Shown here piece after piece: positions 53,601 to 64,000 of a stretch of DNA of 64,000 nt. The notes beneath the pieces were generated by a model, which saw nothing but the letters and a program-made list of their open reading frames with translations, was not told where the DNA came from and searched no databases. A program made the position numbers and the translations under genes. Location of the stretch: the NCBI GenBank assembly GCA_016858145.1, contig JAEHOE010000107.1, positions 186,001-250,000 on the forward strand, given 5' to 3'. Each line of letters opens with the position of its first letter. The first letter of the stretch is position 1. This stretch comes from Edaphochlamys debaryana (Eukaryota; Chlorophyta; Chlorophyceae; Chlamydomonadales).

Positions 53601-56600
53601 GTGGGGGTGCACGGGGGTTCAGAGGTTGTGCCTTTGGGCCCAGGTCCGGGCATGACGCCGCGTGCTACATCAGATGGAATGGCACGGGCACAGGCGGCAC
53701 GGGCGGAGGCTTGGGAGGGCCACAGGGGGTTGTGGCGGGCGATGGCCTCCATCCAGATCTTGATCCATCCGAATCTTGATCCGGTCGTACCCCTCCTCCC
53801 CCTCTCACCCCGCAGGCCCCCGCGAGGCGGCCCTGGCGGCAGCCGCCCGAGACCTGGTCACCCGCCTGGAGGCCCTGCTGGAGAGGGTGGTTGCGGACCA
53901 ACCGCCAACCGGCGCGCAGCTGTATGACACCAACGGCAACGGTACGACAGTCGCCGTACAGCCGCCGTACGACGGCGCCTACCCGCCGTCGTACGCGTGC
54001 GCGTCGCCGGTGGCCCGGGGCATGGAGGAGCTGATGAAGCGGCGGCGCAGCGGAGCGGCGGCGGCGGCGGCGGCGGCTGCCACCTCGGGTGGCGGCGCCG
54101 TCGGGGTCTCTGCCGCTGCCGCCGCGGCCGCGGCGGCGGAGCCCGTGCCTCCGTCGCCGTCGTCTGGCTCGCCCTACCTGACCATCGGTGAGGCCATCCG
54201 TCGGGTTGTCGTCCCAGCGCCCCTGTTGCATGCCCATCCTCCCTAGCACCAGCGCCCTTGCGTCCGCCTTTCCTGTTCCCTCCCTTTCCTACCTCGAGCC
54301 CCACCCGCTGCCCCACGCCAACCCCAGTCCAGCTTTCTCTCTGCACATACCCGTCCCCCTTGCTCCGCCCAAACCCACCACCACCCTGCCCCCCCCCAAA
54401 AGGCGCTCTGCTGGTGGCCTTCGACGAGGCCTGGTTGGCCTATCTGGACCAGTTCGTGGCGTGGAAGGGGGCGGACGCGGCGGCGCTGGAGGTGCGGGGG
54501 CGGGTGGGCGAGCGGGGCTACCGGAGCGGGTGGGGGACAGGGGTGCAGGCTCTCCCCTTGAACTTGTTGACGGTACGGGCACAAGCCGGCGGTTTGTGAG
54601 GGAGGGCAAGGCGCTGCTGAGAGTTTCATGCAAAATGCGAAAGGGGTGCGTGTGGCGGTACTGAGTCGGGGTCAGACAGGCATCGGTCTTCGTCATCGGT
54701 AGCAGGCCGCCTCACGGGCTGCTCATCACCAAGGTATTCAGTCAGCCTAAAAGCCCACGCCGCCCTCTGTCCGCCCCTTCCCCACCCTCCTCCCCCCCAG
54801 TCCGAGCTGGTCAAGTGCGCTGCCGCCATGGAGCTGTCGATGCTGCGCAAGTGCCGGGGGGACCCGGGCTCGGAGCGGGTGCAGCGGAGCAGCGACCTGC
54901 AGGTAGGGGGGGAGGGGGAGCAGGTGGGGGTGGCGGTGGTGGCACGCCTGAGGGTATCGGCATGCCCAGTCACTGAAGGATCTGGGAATCCAGGGGGGGC
55001 CTAGCACCGGTACCGGTCTGTGCCCTGTGCTAGCTGCCTGCGGTAACCTCCAAGGACTGCGCTCTGTGCTAGCATAGTGCCCATGCCGCCCCTCTTTCCG
55101 TCCCCTGTGACTTACACAACCCACACTTCTATCGTGCTTTCCCCTACCACCACACACACACACACCCAGTCCGTGGTGGCGCAGGTGGCCCACGACCAGG
55201 CCCTCCTGCGGGAGCGCATCGCCAAGCTGGGGGGGGAGGCGGGGCTGGGCAGGCTGCAGGTGGGGTCCGGGGGGAGGAGGGGTGGAGAGCTCCCAGGGAG
55301 ACTCGGTCAGCCTAGGTTGCTTTACACGCGCACTCGCCGTGCCCCCTTGACCCTCTCCCACTGATGCAACCGAGTCGACTACTCTCCCCCCTTACGTCTC
55401 CCCCCCCCTCCCCCAGGCCGCCCTGGAGGCCGCCCGCCAGACGGTGGCTGCGGAGGTGGCGGAGCGGGGCAGCGCCTCGGCCTCCGCCACCGCCAGCGAG
55501 GCGGACACCACGGACGCAGAGTCGCCGGCCAGGTGGGTGCAGTGTAGGGAGAGCGGGGAGTGAGGGGAATTGTGAGGGGGGGGGAGGCAACGGAGGAGGG
55601 CTGAGGAAGGGCCACGGGACGGAGAGGCCGGAGGATCTGGTGGATGGTAGGCAGAGGCGTGCGGACTGCGGAGGAAGGCGGCGAGGGAGGGCCTGGAGCC
55701 TGGGGAACCCGCAGCTGTGGCGGTCCAGGAAACCCCCGTCCGGCAACGCGGCGGAGTAACGGAAACCTTCAGGAAACCCATCCTGACCTCCTCTTCCGCC
55801 CCTCACAACACCCGCAGGCGCGGCCCCGGCCGCCTCCGCACCGGCGCTGGCAGCGGCAGCGGCAGCGGAGCGGGCAGCGGCACCGCCACCGGCGCCTCCT
55901 CCCCGCCCTCGGCCGCCTCCCCGCCGCTGCGCCGCCCCAACGGCCTCCGCGGCTCCCCCTCCACCTCCCCCACCTCCTCCCCCACCGCCGCCGCCAGCCG
56001 CCCGACCCGCAGCCCCGCCCCCGCGCCCCTGCAGCTGCCTAAGCAGGCAACCGGCGTCACGGCCCAGGCGGCGGCCGCCGGCGTGGCCCCCCTGCCGGCC
56101 TCTGCGCCCGTGCCCATCCCTCAGCGCCAGGCCGCAACGGCGCCGTCGCCCCTGTCAGCCAGCCCCAGGTGAGGGATAAGGCCTGGCGGACACGCCCCGT
56201 CTCGTCACTTTTTTGTACCGGAATGCCGTTTTCTCGTCGCCTCTAGAGCTGCGCCCTTGGGCGCAAACCTGCTGTCGGCCAGTACTTGGAAATTAGTCCT
56301 GCTGGCAGCTCTTGCCCTTCCTCGCCTCGCCTCTGAGCGCGAAGCCGGCCTTTGCTAACAACGTCCCGGCCCTCTGCCCAGCTCTTCTCCTTCGAATGAC
56401 TCTTCCTCGCCTCACCTCTCCAGTTCCGTCGTTGCGTCGATCACGGCTCCTGCCTTCCCATCGTGGTCCCCCGCCCAACTGCCACCCCCCCAACCCCCAA
56501 CCCCACCCCACCCCAGGTCCCCCGGCGCGCTGCTGTCGGCCGCCGTCGACGCACCCTCCGCGCCACCCCTGGACGCCGCATTACTAAGCAACGCCTCCAT

Positions 56601-59600
56601 GGTGCACGACATGCTCACGGCGGCGGTGGCGGGACAGCCGTACAGGTACGGAGATTACCCCGTGGTGGCCGGGGCGGTTTGAAGTAGTCAAGCAGCTCGA
56701 GAGCTGTTAGCGGACCCATTTGCAGACCTGCCCTGACATCCGCGTCGCGTCATACTCCTGTGCCATCCCCCATCGCCGCAGGCTGTCCGCTGCGGAGGCC
56801 GAGGCGGCGTGGGCGCGCGCTGTTGCTGCGGTCGAGAAGGTGGGTGGCTAGCGGCGCAAGCGCTTGACTGCGCGTACAGGCTCGCGCCAGCTCCCATGCA
56901 GTGCACACAGGAAACCCTGCCGTGCCGGCTCACCTATCTGCCCCCGCTGATCCCCCGCCCCCTCCCTTCTCCGTCCCTTATCCGTCCCCCCGCAGGGCGC
57001 TGACGGCCTGGCCGGCCTGCCCCCCCCGCCCGACCTGGACGAGCTGGCGGGCCTGGGGCAGGAGGAGCTGATCGCGGCGCTGAGGAGCAGGTGCGGGGGA
57101 GGGGTGGGGTGTGTGTGTGTGGAGGAGTGCTGCCTTACAGAGTAGCAGGGCAAAGGGTTGAGGGCGGCGGGCTGCCCTGCCCTCGGAGGGAGTGTCTACC
57201 CCGTACCCTATGTCCTGGCCCTATAACAGGAAAACCCTCTTACGGCCCCTTTCACTTGCCATCCGCCCTGGACCCTGACTCACTCCGTGATCCCTTCTCC
57301 CTTGACCCCAGGACCGCCGCCATCGCCGAGGCCGCCTTCTGGGCCAACGTGGGGGCGGGGCTGGCGGCGGCGCTGCAGCCCTCCCGCGGCCCGGCGGCGG
57401 CGACGGCGGCGCTGGCGGTGGCGGCGGCCCCGCTGCTGGCTGAGGTGGCGTCAGAGGTGGCTGGCGTCATGGGCCCGCAGCAGGTGCGTTGGATTCTATC
57501 GGGAAGAAGCAAGCGGGATGTAGGTACGGTAGTTATTCTACAGAACCCGTGCCGCCTGGTGGATCCTCTAGTGGTTAGTTAGCCTCGCCGGCTGCCTCCC
57601 ATCGCTTGCTGTCTCTCCGCAGGCCGCACCATTGAGATCCGAGTTCAGTGAGATAGGCCTCCGCGCCGGCATCCTCGGCGGCGGCGGTGGCGGCGCCGCC
57701 GACGCCTCGGCTGCCGCCGCCGCCGTACGGCGGGCCCTGGGCGCCCTCGAGCGCCTGGCGAGCGTCCTGGTGGCAGCGGGCGCGCCCGCACGCGAGGCGG
57801 CGGCGCTGGCGGCGCACGCCGCCGTAAGGCAGCAGCTGGCGGCGGCGGCGGCGACGTGGGCCGAGGGCCTGGCGGCGGCGGCTGCTGGCGGCGGCAGCAG
57901 TGACAGCACCGATGAGGATCGGGAGGAGGGAGACGGGCGCAGGAGGGAGAGGCCGCTGCCGCCGCTCCCGGCCGCTCTGGCCCGGGCGGTGCGGCTGCTG
58001 GCCGCTCAGGTATGCGGGTGTGTGGGTGTGTGGGCAGGTGCAAGGGACGAAACCTGTGTCGCGGCCAGGAGCTCTAGCGGGAATCGTCGGACCTGAGGCC
58101 AGCACTCTCTTTGTGTATGAAAGGAGGGTCCAAAGAGCAAGGGGGGCCGTAGCAGGGCTGGCGCTTGGCGGTCGGAGCGATGCACAATACGGTAGCTAGA
58201 ATCGCACGCGCTACGCTACCATAGCACTGGGCACCGCTCGCGCCTTCCCACCCATTCTTCCCTCACGACTGCTGTCCCCCAGGCCAAGCTGCTCAAGCTG
58301 GACGCAGCCAACGGCCGCCTGCAGGTGCGTGTGTGTGTGTGTGGGGGGGGGGGGGGGGTGTTAGGCAGAAGGCGTGCGCTGCATTCTTGGTTGTTGCACT
58401 TGTGCATAGACTTTGACCTTAGAGGTAGCATCGCCACAGCTTGGGAGGCTGGACCCGTGGACGGGCGGGGGAGAGTCTCTGTGAGGTGACATCCCTGACC
58501 TTTCCTTCCCCGCCTAACCGCAGGCACTCGCGGCCAACATGACGGGTGACTCAGCCGTGTCGTACCTCCGATCCAAGTTCGCCACGATCTTCAAGCTCGC
58601 ACCTCCGCAGGCCCAAGACGCAGCCCAGGCCCACGCCCAGGCCCAGGCTTCGCCCGCCTCACCCTCCCAGGCCCAAGCTGCAGCCCCCGCCCCCGTGCCC
58701 CTCCTCCGCGCCCTGCCCCGCACCGCCGCCTGGCTGCACCGCTCCGCCGCCGCCGCCTCGGCCCTGGCCTCCCGCCTCGCAGCCCAGGGCGTGGACCTGG
58801 CGGCCCTGGCTCAGGCCAGCTCCGCCGCCGCCGCCGCCGCCGGCGTGCCCGCCAACCTGCGGTCCGGCCTGCGGGCTTCGCCCGCCAGCGCCGCCTCCGG
58901 CGGCGCTGCTGGCGGCGCCGCTACCGCCGCCGCCATGCGGCTCAGGCCGGTGCTGCCTGCCGGGCCGGAGAGTGGCGGCGCGGGCGGCGGCTGGCGCTGG
59001 GCTGTGCGGGTGGGGGTGGCGGGGTTGGTGGCTGGCGAGGGCGCGGCGGTGGGGCCGGGGCTGGCCGAGACGCTGCTGTGGGAGGGCGGGGCGCTGCACT
59101 CGGCGCAGAACCAGTTCCAGCAGCTGCTGGTGTGCGCGGCAGGTGCGACCAAATACATATATCTGCGCAAGGGCCTGACTTGGCACCGGTTCAAGCCTCG
59201 GCTTGATGCGAACAAGGGAGCCCGCCCCTCACCTCCTCTGCCCCGTCCCGACCCCGCAGGCATGCTGCTCGTGTCCCAGTTCCGCGCCGCTGCGCCCGCC
59301 GCCGCCTCCTCCCCGGGCTCCACCCCCGCCGCCGCCGGCGGCGGCGCCTGGGCGCCCGCCGCCCGCTCCGCCGCCGCCCGCCGCCTGCTGGTGGTGTCGG
59401 CCGACCCGGGGGTCACGCTGCCCGCCATCAGCGCCGAGCTGGCCGCCATGGCGGGCGTGGCGGGGGACGCGGAGGCGGAGGCGCGGCTGCGGAGCGCGTT
59501 CCTGGTGAGGCGGATGGGGGCGGGTGGGGAAAGCCAGTCCCGGAATGGTGGTGCTGGAGTGGCTGGAGCTTCGGTCCTTGTTGCATACAGGCAGGTATTG

Positions 59601-60245
59601 ACGTTATCTCCGCTTCCTGCGCCTTTTGTTCTCCCCCACCAGACCCTGGTGGACCCCTCCTCCCCCGCTTTCCGCTCCATCACCTCCGCCCTGGGAACCG
59701 CCCTGTCCATCCACCTCGCCTTTGGGTCGGGCATCCCCCCGGCCACCGCCGCCGCCGACGCGCCGGCGGCGGCAGCTGCCGTCGGGTCCGCGCTGGCGGC
59801 GCCGTCGGGCCCCGCCGCCGCGGCAGCGGCGGCGGCGCTGGCGCGCGTGGGTGCCGGCGGGCTGGCGGCTGACGTGGCGGCGCTGGCGGAGCGGCTGCTG
59901 GCGGCATGCGCCGTTAACGAGGCCGTACACGGCGAGCTGTACGAGCAGCTGTACGGAGAGATACAGCAGGTGAGACTATGAGTGCGAACGTTGCTGCCCC
60001 CTGTTGCTGCTGCCCCGAGGTATCGACTTGTTGCCCTTGACTGCACGGCTTGCAAACGGCTGAGGTCAGGGTCACTTCTGACACGTTGTTTGCTGTGGTC
60101 GCAGGCGGAGGCTGCACAGGCGGCGGCCGCAAAGGCAGCGGCGGCGGCTGCAGCGGCCCAGGCCTCGGCTGTCGCAGCGGCGGCAGCGGCTGCACGGGGA
60201 GAAGAGGATCAGGAAGAGCGCTTGGCAGAGGGCGATGAGATCTGA
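50649..60245 (+). CDS. TCP11 (T-complex 11) domain protein
   Basis: Twenty-two exons: 50649-50708, 51075-51320, 51520-51648, 51835-51906, 52084-52950, 53226-53580, 53816-54187, 54403-54491, 54801-54902, 55170-55259, 55417-55532, 55818-56168, 56517-56645, 56782-56839, 56996-57090, 57312-57483, 57623-58009, 58283-58324, 58524-59142, 59260-59504, 59643-59969, 60105-60245, giving 1,687 aa. After an Ala/Arg/Glu helical N-terminus come hallmarks of plant-type TCP11: LQQGWRDFARARKTTRSLAE (~300), YPPRVLLCAFMVVRHPEVVF, LLVAFDEAWLAYLDQFVAWK, SELVKCAAAMELSMLRKCRG, VAHDQALLRERIAKLGGEAG and YLRSKFATIFKL. Animal TCP11 acts in sperm; the plant role is poorly known. Low-complexity inserts (GSGLGSGL in exon 5, Gly/Ala in exon 6, Ser/Pro in exon 12) and a ~400-residue Ala-rich C-terminal extension make it long. 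Start is the first in-frame ATG. Confidence 0.88.
52291..52360 (+). repeat. GGATCTGGATTG minisatellite in TCP11 exon 5
   Basis: Three near-perfect 12-bp units, GGATCTGGATTG, followed by decayed GGGTCGGGATC units, encode a Gly-Ser-Gly-Leu run. The reading frame is kept because the unit is a multiple of three. Confidence 0.85.
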
Positions 60246-60559
60246 GAAGGCCATATTGCAAGTCTGCTAAGCATGCTCGTCAGCTGCTCGGGGCTACCAA
60301 GAGAGAAGTGTGGCTCTGCGATACCGGTAATACTGCCTTCGAGGGGATATGATGGGCGCTTGTGCCGCTGCGAGGATGCGCGTGTGGGCGAGAGCCGAGT
60401 GTGCACTGACCTGAGGAGGGAGCCGAGCTGAGTGAGGCGGGACTCGTTTGCGCCAGCTTCTAGGCTCGTGGGACTGCTGAGTGCTGAGCGCGGCGGGAGC
60501 AGTTGACGTGGGTTGAGACCGTTCGGACCGGGACACGGGTGCTGTATTTCTAGAGGGAC

Positions 60560-60564
60560 TGTAA
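60560..60564 (+). terminator. Poly(A) signal TGTAA
   Basis: TGTAA lies 315 nt after the TGA at 60243-60245 and is the first such motif downstream. It supports both the stop and the end of the TCP11 gene near 60580. Confidence 0.6.
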
Positions 60565-60584
60565 CTGTCGGCCTTTGTAGAATC

Positions 60585-61777
60585 GAGACCGGACGTGGGG
60601 ACGAGTGCATGCTGTGGGGCGCTTCTCATGGGATAACGGGACCGGGGTGTGTTGCTCATCTTCTAATGGCGGCGGATGTGCTGTCACATCTAGGTAGCCC
60701 TGCTGTGTTGCGTGTGTTGCCAGTTGACAGGTCAAAAGTTGGAGATCTGATAGGCTGTGATGCTGTCGAGCTCATGGCAATGCCGAGAAGACCCATGATT
60801 GTCGTGACTTGTGAGAGGAGGGAGAGGGACTCCGCGGTCGCGACCCCTTGAGCCGAGTTGGGGTTGAGACATGAGTTGTACAAGTACCGCAATGGTGTCG
60901 GGACCTACTTCCTTACTGGTGACCTTCTTCGTTCTCCTCTACAATAGCTCTTCTTATTGTGTCTCTCTTGACCTGCTACCTAGCGTATCTTCCTACCGCA
61001 CTGCGAGTTGTTATGTCCGCCCTCCAGCGGTGCGCCCGTCTGCCCCATGATGCCTGCGCACACAGGCTCGGGGCCTGCAGGGATCCCTGACCGGCTCACT
61101 CCGCTCCCAGCGTTGGTACTCGGGCACGTGCTCCTGCCCATCTGCATGACCCCGCCAGTCCAGGTCCGTGCCCTTCATCCGATCCGTGTCAGGTGCCCCC
61201 CAGTTCCCTTCGGCGTCCGTCTCCAACACATCTGCGGCGCGCAACACCTCCCGGCAATAATAGCCCGAATGTAAAAATCAGGACAGGGAAAAGGGCTGAG
61301 CCCCAACCCCGCGAGGGCGGGCAGCACTGGGGCCACGCAGTCAAGCACTGAGCCCCACTGCGCAGGACTACCGTAATCAACCCACGCCGCCATCGTGAGG
61401 GGCCCTCGCAACCCCGCTATGCCGGACTTCGCCGGTTGGGTTGGGTGCACACACTATGCCTGTTTCCCCCTAATACAAAGAAAGCTACGCTGTCCGGCCA
61501 GAACGGTGCGTGCCAGAACCCGCTCCGAGCCAAGGCTTGCTCGATATGCGGCCGCTTGCGCTCATAGGTAGCGCCCCTGCCCTCTGCACACCGCGTGAGA
61601 CCCTCGTGCGCCCTCGCCCGCGGAACCAACCCCGTCCGGCTAGGCCCGCTGCCCTGGCATCGCTTCAACTCGCCCCCGTGCCCTCGAGCTTCAGCCCAGC
61701 CCCCGCATATCTGCAGTTGAATTATGATACCGCCCTGCCGACTCCACCAACCGTGTCTTCCCCCACTTGTCGTTCGT
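60585..61777. other. Intergenic region between convergent genes
   Basis: The TCP11 gene (plus) and the MYND gene (minus) converge here. I find no exon with coding character. Part should be the 3' UTR of the minus-strand gene. A pyrimidine-rich, relatively AT-rich stretch lies at 60905-61000. Confidence 0.45.
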
Positions 61778-64000
61778 TCATGCGCCCCTGAGCGCGCCAG
61801 CGCCTCCAGACCCTCCGCCGTTCCCGCACTCCTGCTCGTGCCCTCTGCCCCAGTGCCCCTCCTGGCACCTCCGGCTGCAGTACCTGGCCTCCCCGCAGCC
61901 GCTGCACGCGAAGAGCTGCACGGCCGCCTCGCTGGGCCCCCCGAGGCTGAGGCAAAGGGGGTTGGAGCACAGCGGCAGAACCGCAACCACTGATTCGACG
62001 GGCGCCAGAAGTGACGTGGAGGTTGCAAAGAGGAACGCCCGCGGCCAGAGCTTGTGAAGCTTGACGGCCGCCGCAAAGTCGAGGAAGGGTTCGGGCGAAA
62101 GCTCCGTCGCGATTAACTCCGGAAGACTCGTGCAGTCTGCCCCGCCGTGCTGCTGTGCGAGCGCTCGCCTCAGCAGCGCCTGAGAGGGGCCTGGCTGTGC
62201 CCCGGCGTTTGCGCTGGTGCCTCCAGCTTCCGCCGCCGCTGCCGCCGCCGCTGCTTCTGCCGAGTCCGCGGCCGCCACCATGCTCCGGAACCGTGCGGGT
62301 GCGCGAACCATGAGGGCCCACAGGGCGTCGGCCAGGAGAGGCGTGAGGGTGTGCCGCGCGTGGAGTGCTCCGGGATCCCTGGTCATAAGTGTCGCCGTTG
62401 CCCCCAAGATGAAGGGAAGGTCGAGCACGTCCCAGAGAAGCGCGCCCCACGCGTGTTGAGCTGTCGAGGTGCTCGCTGACTCAGGGGCGGAGCCCAGGAC
62501 GCCCGGGCCAGGGCCAGCCGGGCCCGAGGAGGCCCCACTGGACGCGGAGCGAACGGCCGTGTCGGGACCAGTGGGGCCCAGAGGCTCGGCCGCCAGCAGG
62601 ATGGGCGGCACCCAGACCAGGAGCAGCTCCATGAGCGAGACCAAGCCATCCGAGAACGTCGACCGCGACTCCAAATCGTACACCTTATCCGGCTGGATGC
62701 CGTACAGCACGCGGGCCAGGGCGGCCACGCCAGGGAGGAGGTGCAGCGCGACGCAAGCGGCCGTGAGCGGCAGCTGGGGTGCGGCCGCCGGGGGTGAGCT
62801 CCCTCCGCCGCTGGCCGCCGCAGGGGCGTGCGAGGGCCCGGCTCCGCCGTCCGAGGGCCCCGCCACCGCAACATGAGCGGCATCGCCCGTGTCGCCCGGT
62901 GCCAGTGCCAAGTGGGTTTTGGAGCTTGGCGAAAAGAGCTTGAAGCCAGCATATACGAGCTTGATCAGGCCGCTTGGGAAGAACAGGCGACGTCGGTTGC
63001 CTGTGTTGTCCTTGGCTGCTGCTAGGAGCCTCTCAGAGCCCAGGAGCTTGGAGAGTGTGGCAGCGAAGGACGCCACCGAACGGGGACCAGCGTGCAGAAT
63101 GGTGTGCCCCCAGTGCTCGCATGCAAAGGGGTCCAGCCTGTGTTCCTCCACCAGATAGCGCCCGTCCGGGTGGCGCAGCACTGCCTCCAGGACCGGCAGG
63201 TAGCCGGAGGACATGGCCAGCCGGGCGTCCAGCGAGTTCGGGGTGCCTGGAGGCATGCGGAGGGGAGCGCAGAAGCTTAGCAGAAAGAACCTCAAGAGAG
63301 GACATGACAAGAGGGCATGGCTACATGGCGCTACGGGTTAATGCTGCTTCTAGCTCTTCGCCCACCTGGCATGTCTCTGCTCCGGATCTCGAGCAGCTCC
63401 TCCACAAGCTCCCAGCGCAGCATGGGCAAGGTCCTGCCCGACTCCATCTCGCCCCACAGCCCCGCCCACGCAAGGGCGGCCCGCCACCACGCGCCAAGCT
63501 GCTTCTCCAGTTGGTCGGAGGGGACGGCCTGGCCAGGCATGTCGGCCAGCACGCGCGCCGGCTCGAGCGCCTCCCGCGCGAGGCTGAGTCCCAGCTTAGC
63601 TACAAAAGCAATGTCTGAAGGATCCATCCGCCCCACGGCGGCTGTGCCCTGCAGCGGCGGGACGGCGGGGTCCAGCCACGCTGCAGGATCGTGGGCCGCG
63701 AGAAGTGCGTCCCAGGGGTTCTTGTTGATGGAAGAGTCGGCAGAAAGGAGCAGGAACTTCCACGTGTCGTCGACTGTCCACGAGTGCGCCATGCTGGTAG
63801 CCAGGCGCATGCCCAGCTGGTACGCAGCGGGGCGGTGGGCGAGCGGGCCTCCCCGCTGCAGCCCGGTCGCCACGAGCTCACGCACATGCCGTACCTCTTG
63901 CATATATTGCATATCTTGAGACGAGCTTGAGAAATTCTCGTTCAAGCGTTCAAGTAAAACCGCAGTGGCCCGATGCAGACGCCTTCCCAAGCCCCAGTGC
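61778..64000 (-). CDS. MYND zinc-finger protein (5' end outside window)
   Basis: Two exons are visible in transcript order: from the window edge (64000) to 63366, then 63246-61778, joined in phase 1; about 700 residues. The frame is open to the edge, so the N-terminus is missing. The C-terminus carries a MYND-type zinc finger: CSNPLC, a spacer, FACSGCGEARYCSRRCQEGHW, then HEQEC, followed by a Gly-rich tail. The long N-terminal region is helical with segments such as LLVWVPPILLAAEPLG and ALLWDVLDLPFILGA, and an Ala-rich insertion. Such proteins, MYND at the end of a long alpha-helical region, form large families in volvocine algae. MYND fingers usually bind proline-rich peptides. A role in protein interaction or transcription control is inferred only. 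Confidence 0.8.

Noticed and set aside
1..64000. CRISPR arrays, tRNA or rRNA genes, bacterial operons
   Set aside because: No regularly spaced repeats of CRISPR type and no tRNA- or rRNA-like sequence were noticed; gene structure is nuclear eukaryotic throughout. A tRNAscan or Rfam search was not possible.

Overview
The window looks like nuclear DNA of a volvocine green alga (Chlamydomonas, Volvox or a close relative). The evidence is very high GC, genes cut into many short exons by GC-rich GT-AG introns, TGTAA poly(A) motifs behind several stop codons, Ser-Pro-rich secreted proteins, and two ciliary genes. Exon models were built by hand from open frames, GT/AG signals and reading-phase continuity. 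Every complete model sums to a multiple of three, but splice sites were not tested against transcripts.

Layout. 1-1644 (+): 3' end of an unrecognised low-complexity gene. 2-4 kb: repeat-rich intergenic DNA with a 181-bp tandem duplication. 4340-8289 (-) and 9851-12519 (-): two secreted modular proteins, 753 and 466 aa, with signal peptides and Pro-rich linkers, probably cell-wall or extracellular-matrix glycoproteins of undescribed module types. 12.5-16 kb: gene-poor, with a ~214-bp direct repeat pair, a TATA box and a doubtful Gly/Asp-rich ORF. 16350-19724 (-): Fringe-like glycosyltransferase, divergent from 20522-23447 (+), an F-box/LRR-like protein. 23.7-25.7 kb: Ty1/copia relic with an intact Gag-protease ORF, no recognisable integrase or reverse transcriptase, and a heat-shock-element array over a TATA box. 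25937-27241 (-): disordered unknown protein. 27894-32264 (-): SHIPPO/STPGR-like protein, probably ciliary. 33047-41221 (+): a 1,661-aa protein with plastid-type targeting sequence, more than 1,100 residues of Ala-Glu-Ala-Lys repeats, a membrane segment and a rhodanese fold lacking its cysteine. 42071-42537: hAT-type MITE with perfect TIRs and 8-bp target duplication. 43022-49171 (-): IC97/DNAI7/CASC1, an inner-arm dynein intermediate chain. 50649-60245 (+): TCP11-domain protein of 1,687 aa. 61778-64000 (-): MYND-finger protein, cut by the window edge.

Functional links are loose, as usual in algal chromosomes. The two secreted genes stand in tandem next to a secretory-pathway glycosyltransferase, and each module of the larger one carries a conserved Asn-Val-Thr sequon. 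The STPGR-like protein and IC97 are both expected in cilia. The rhodanese gene converges on IC97 with the MITE between them. The most novel objects are the giant Ala-Glu-Ala-Lys rhodanese protein, the two secreted module families and the heat-element copia relic.
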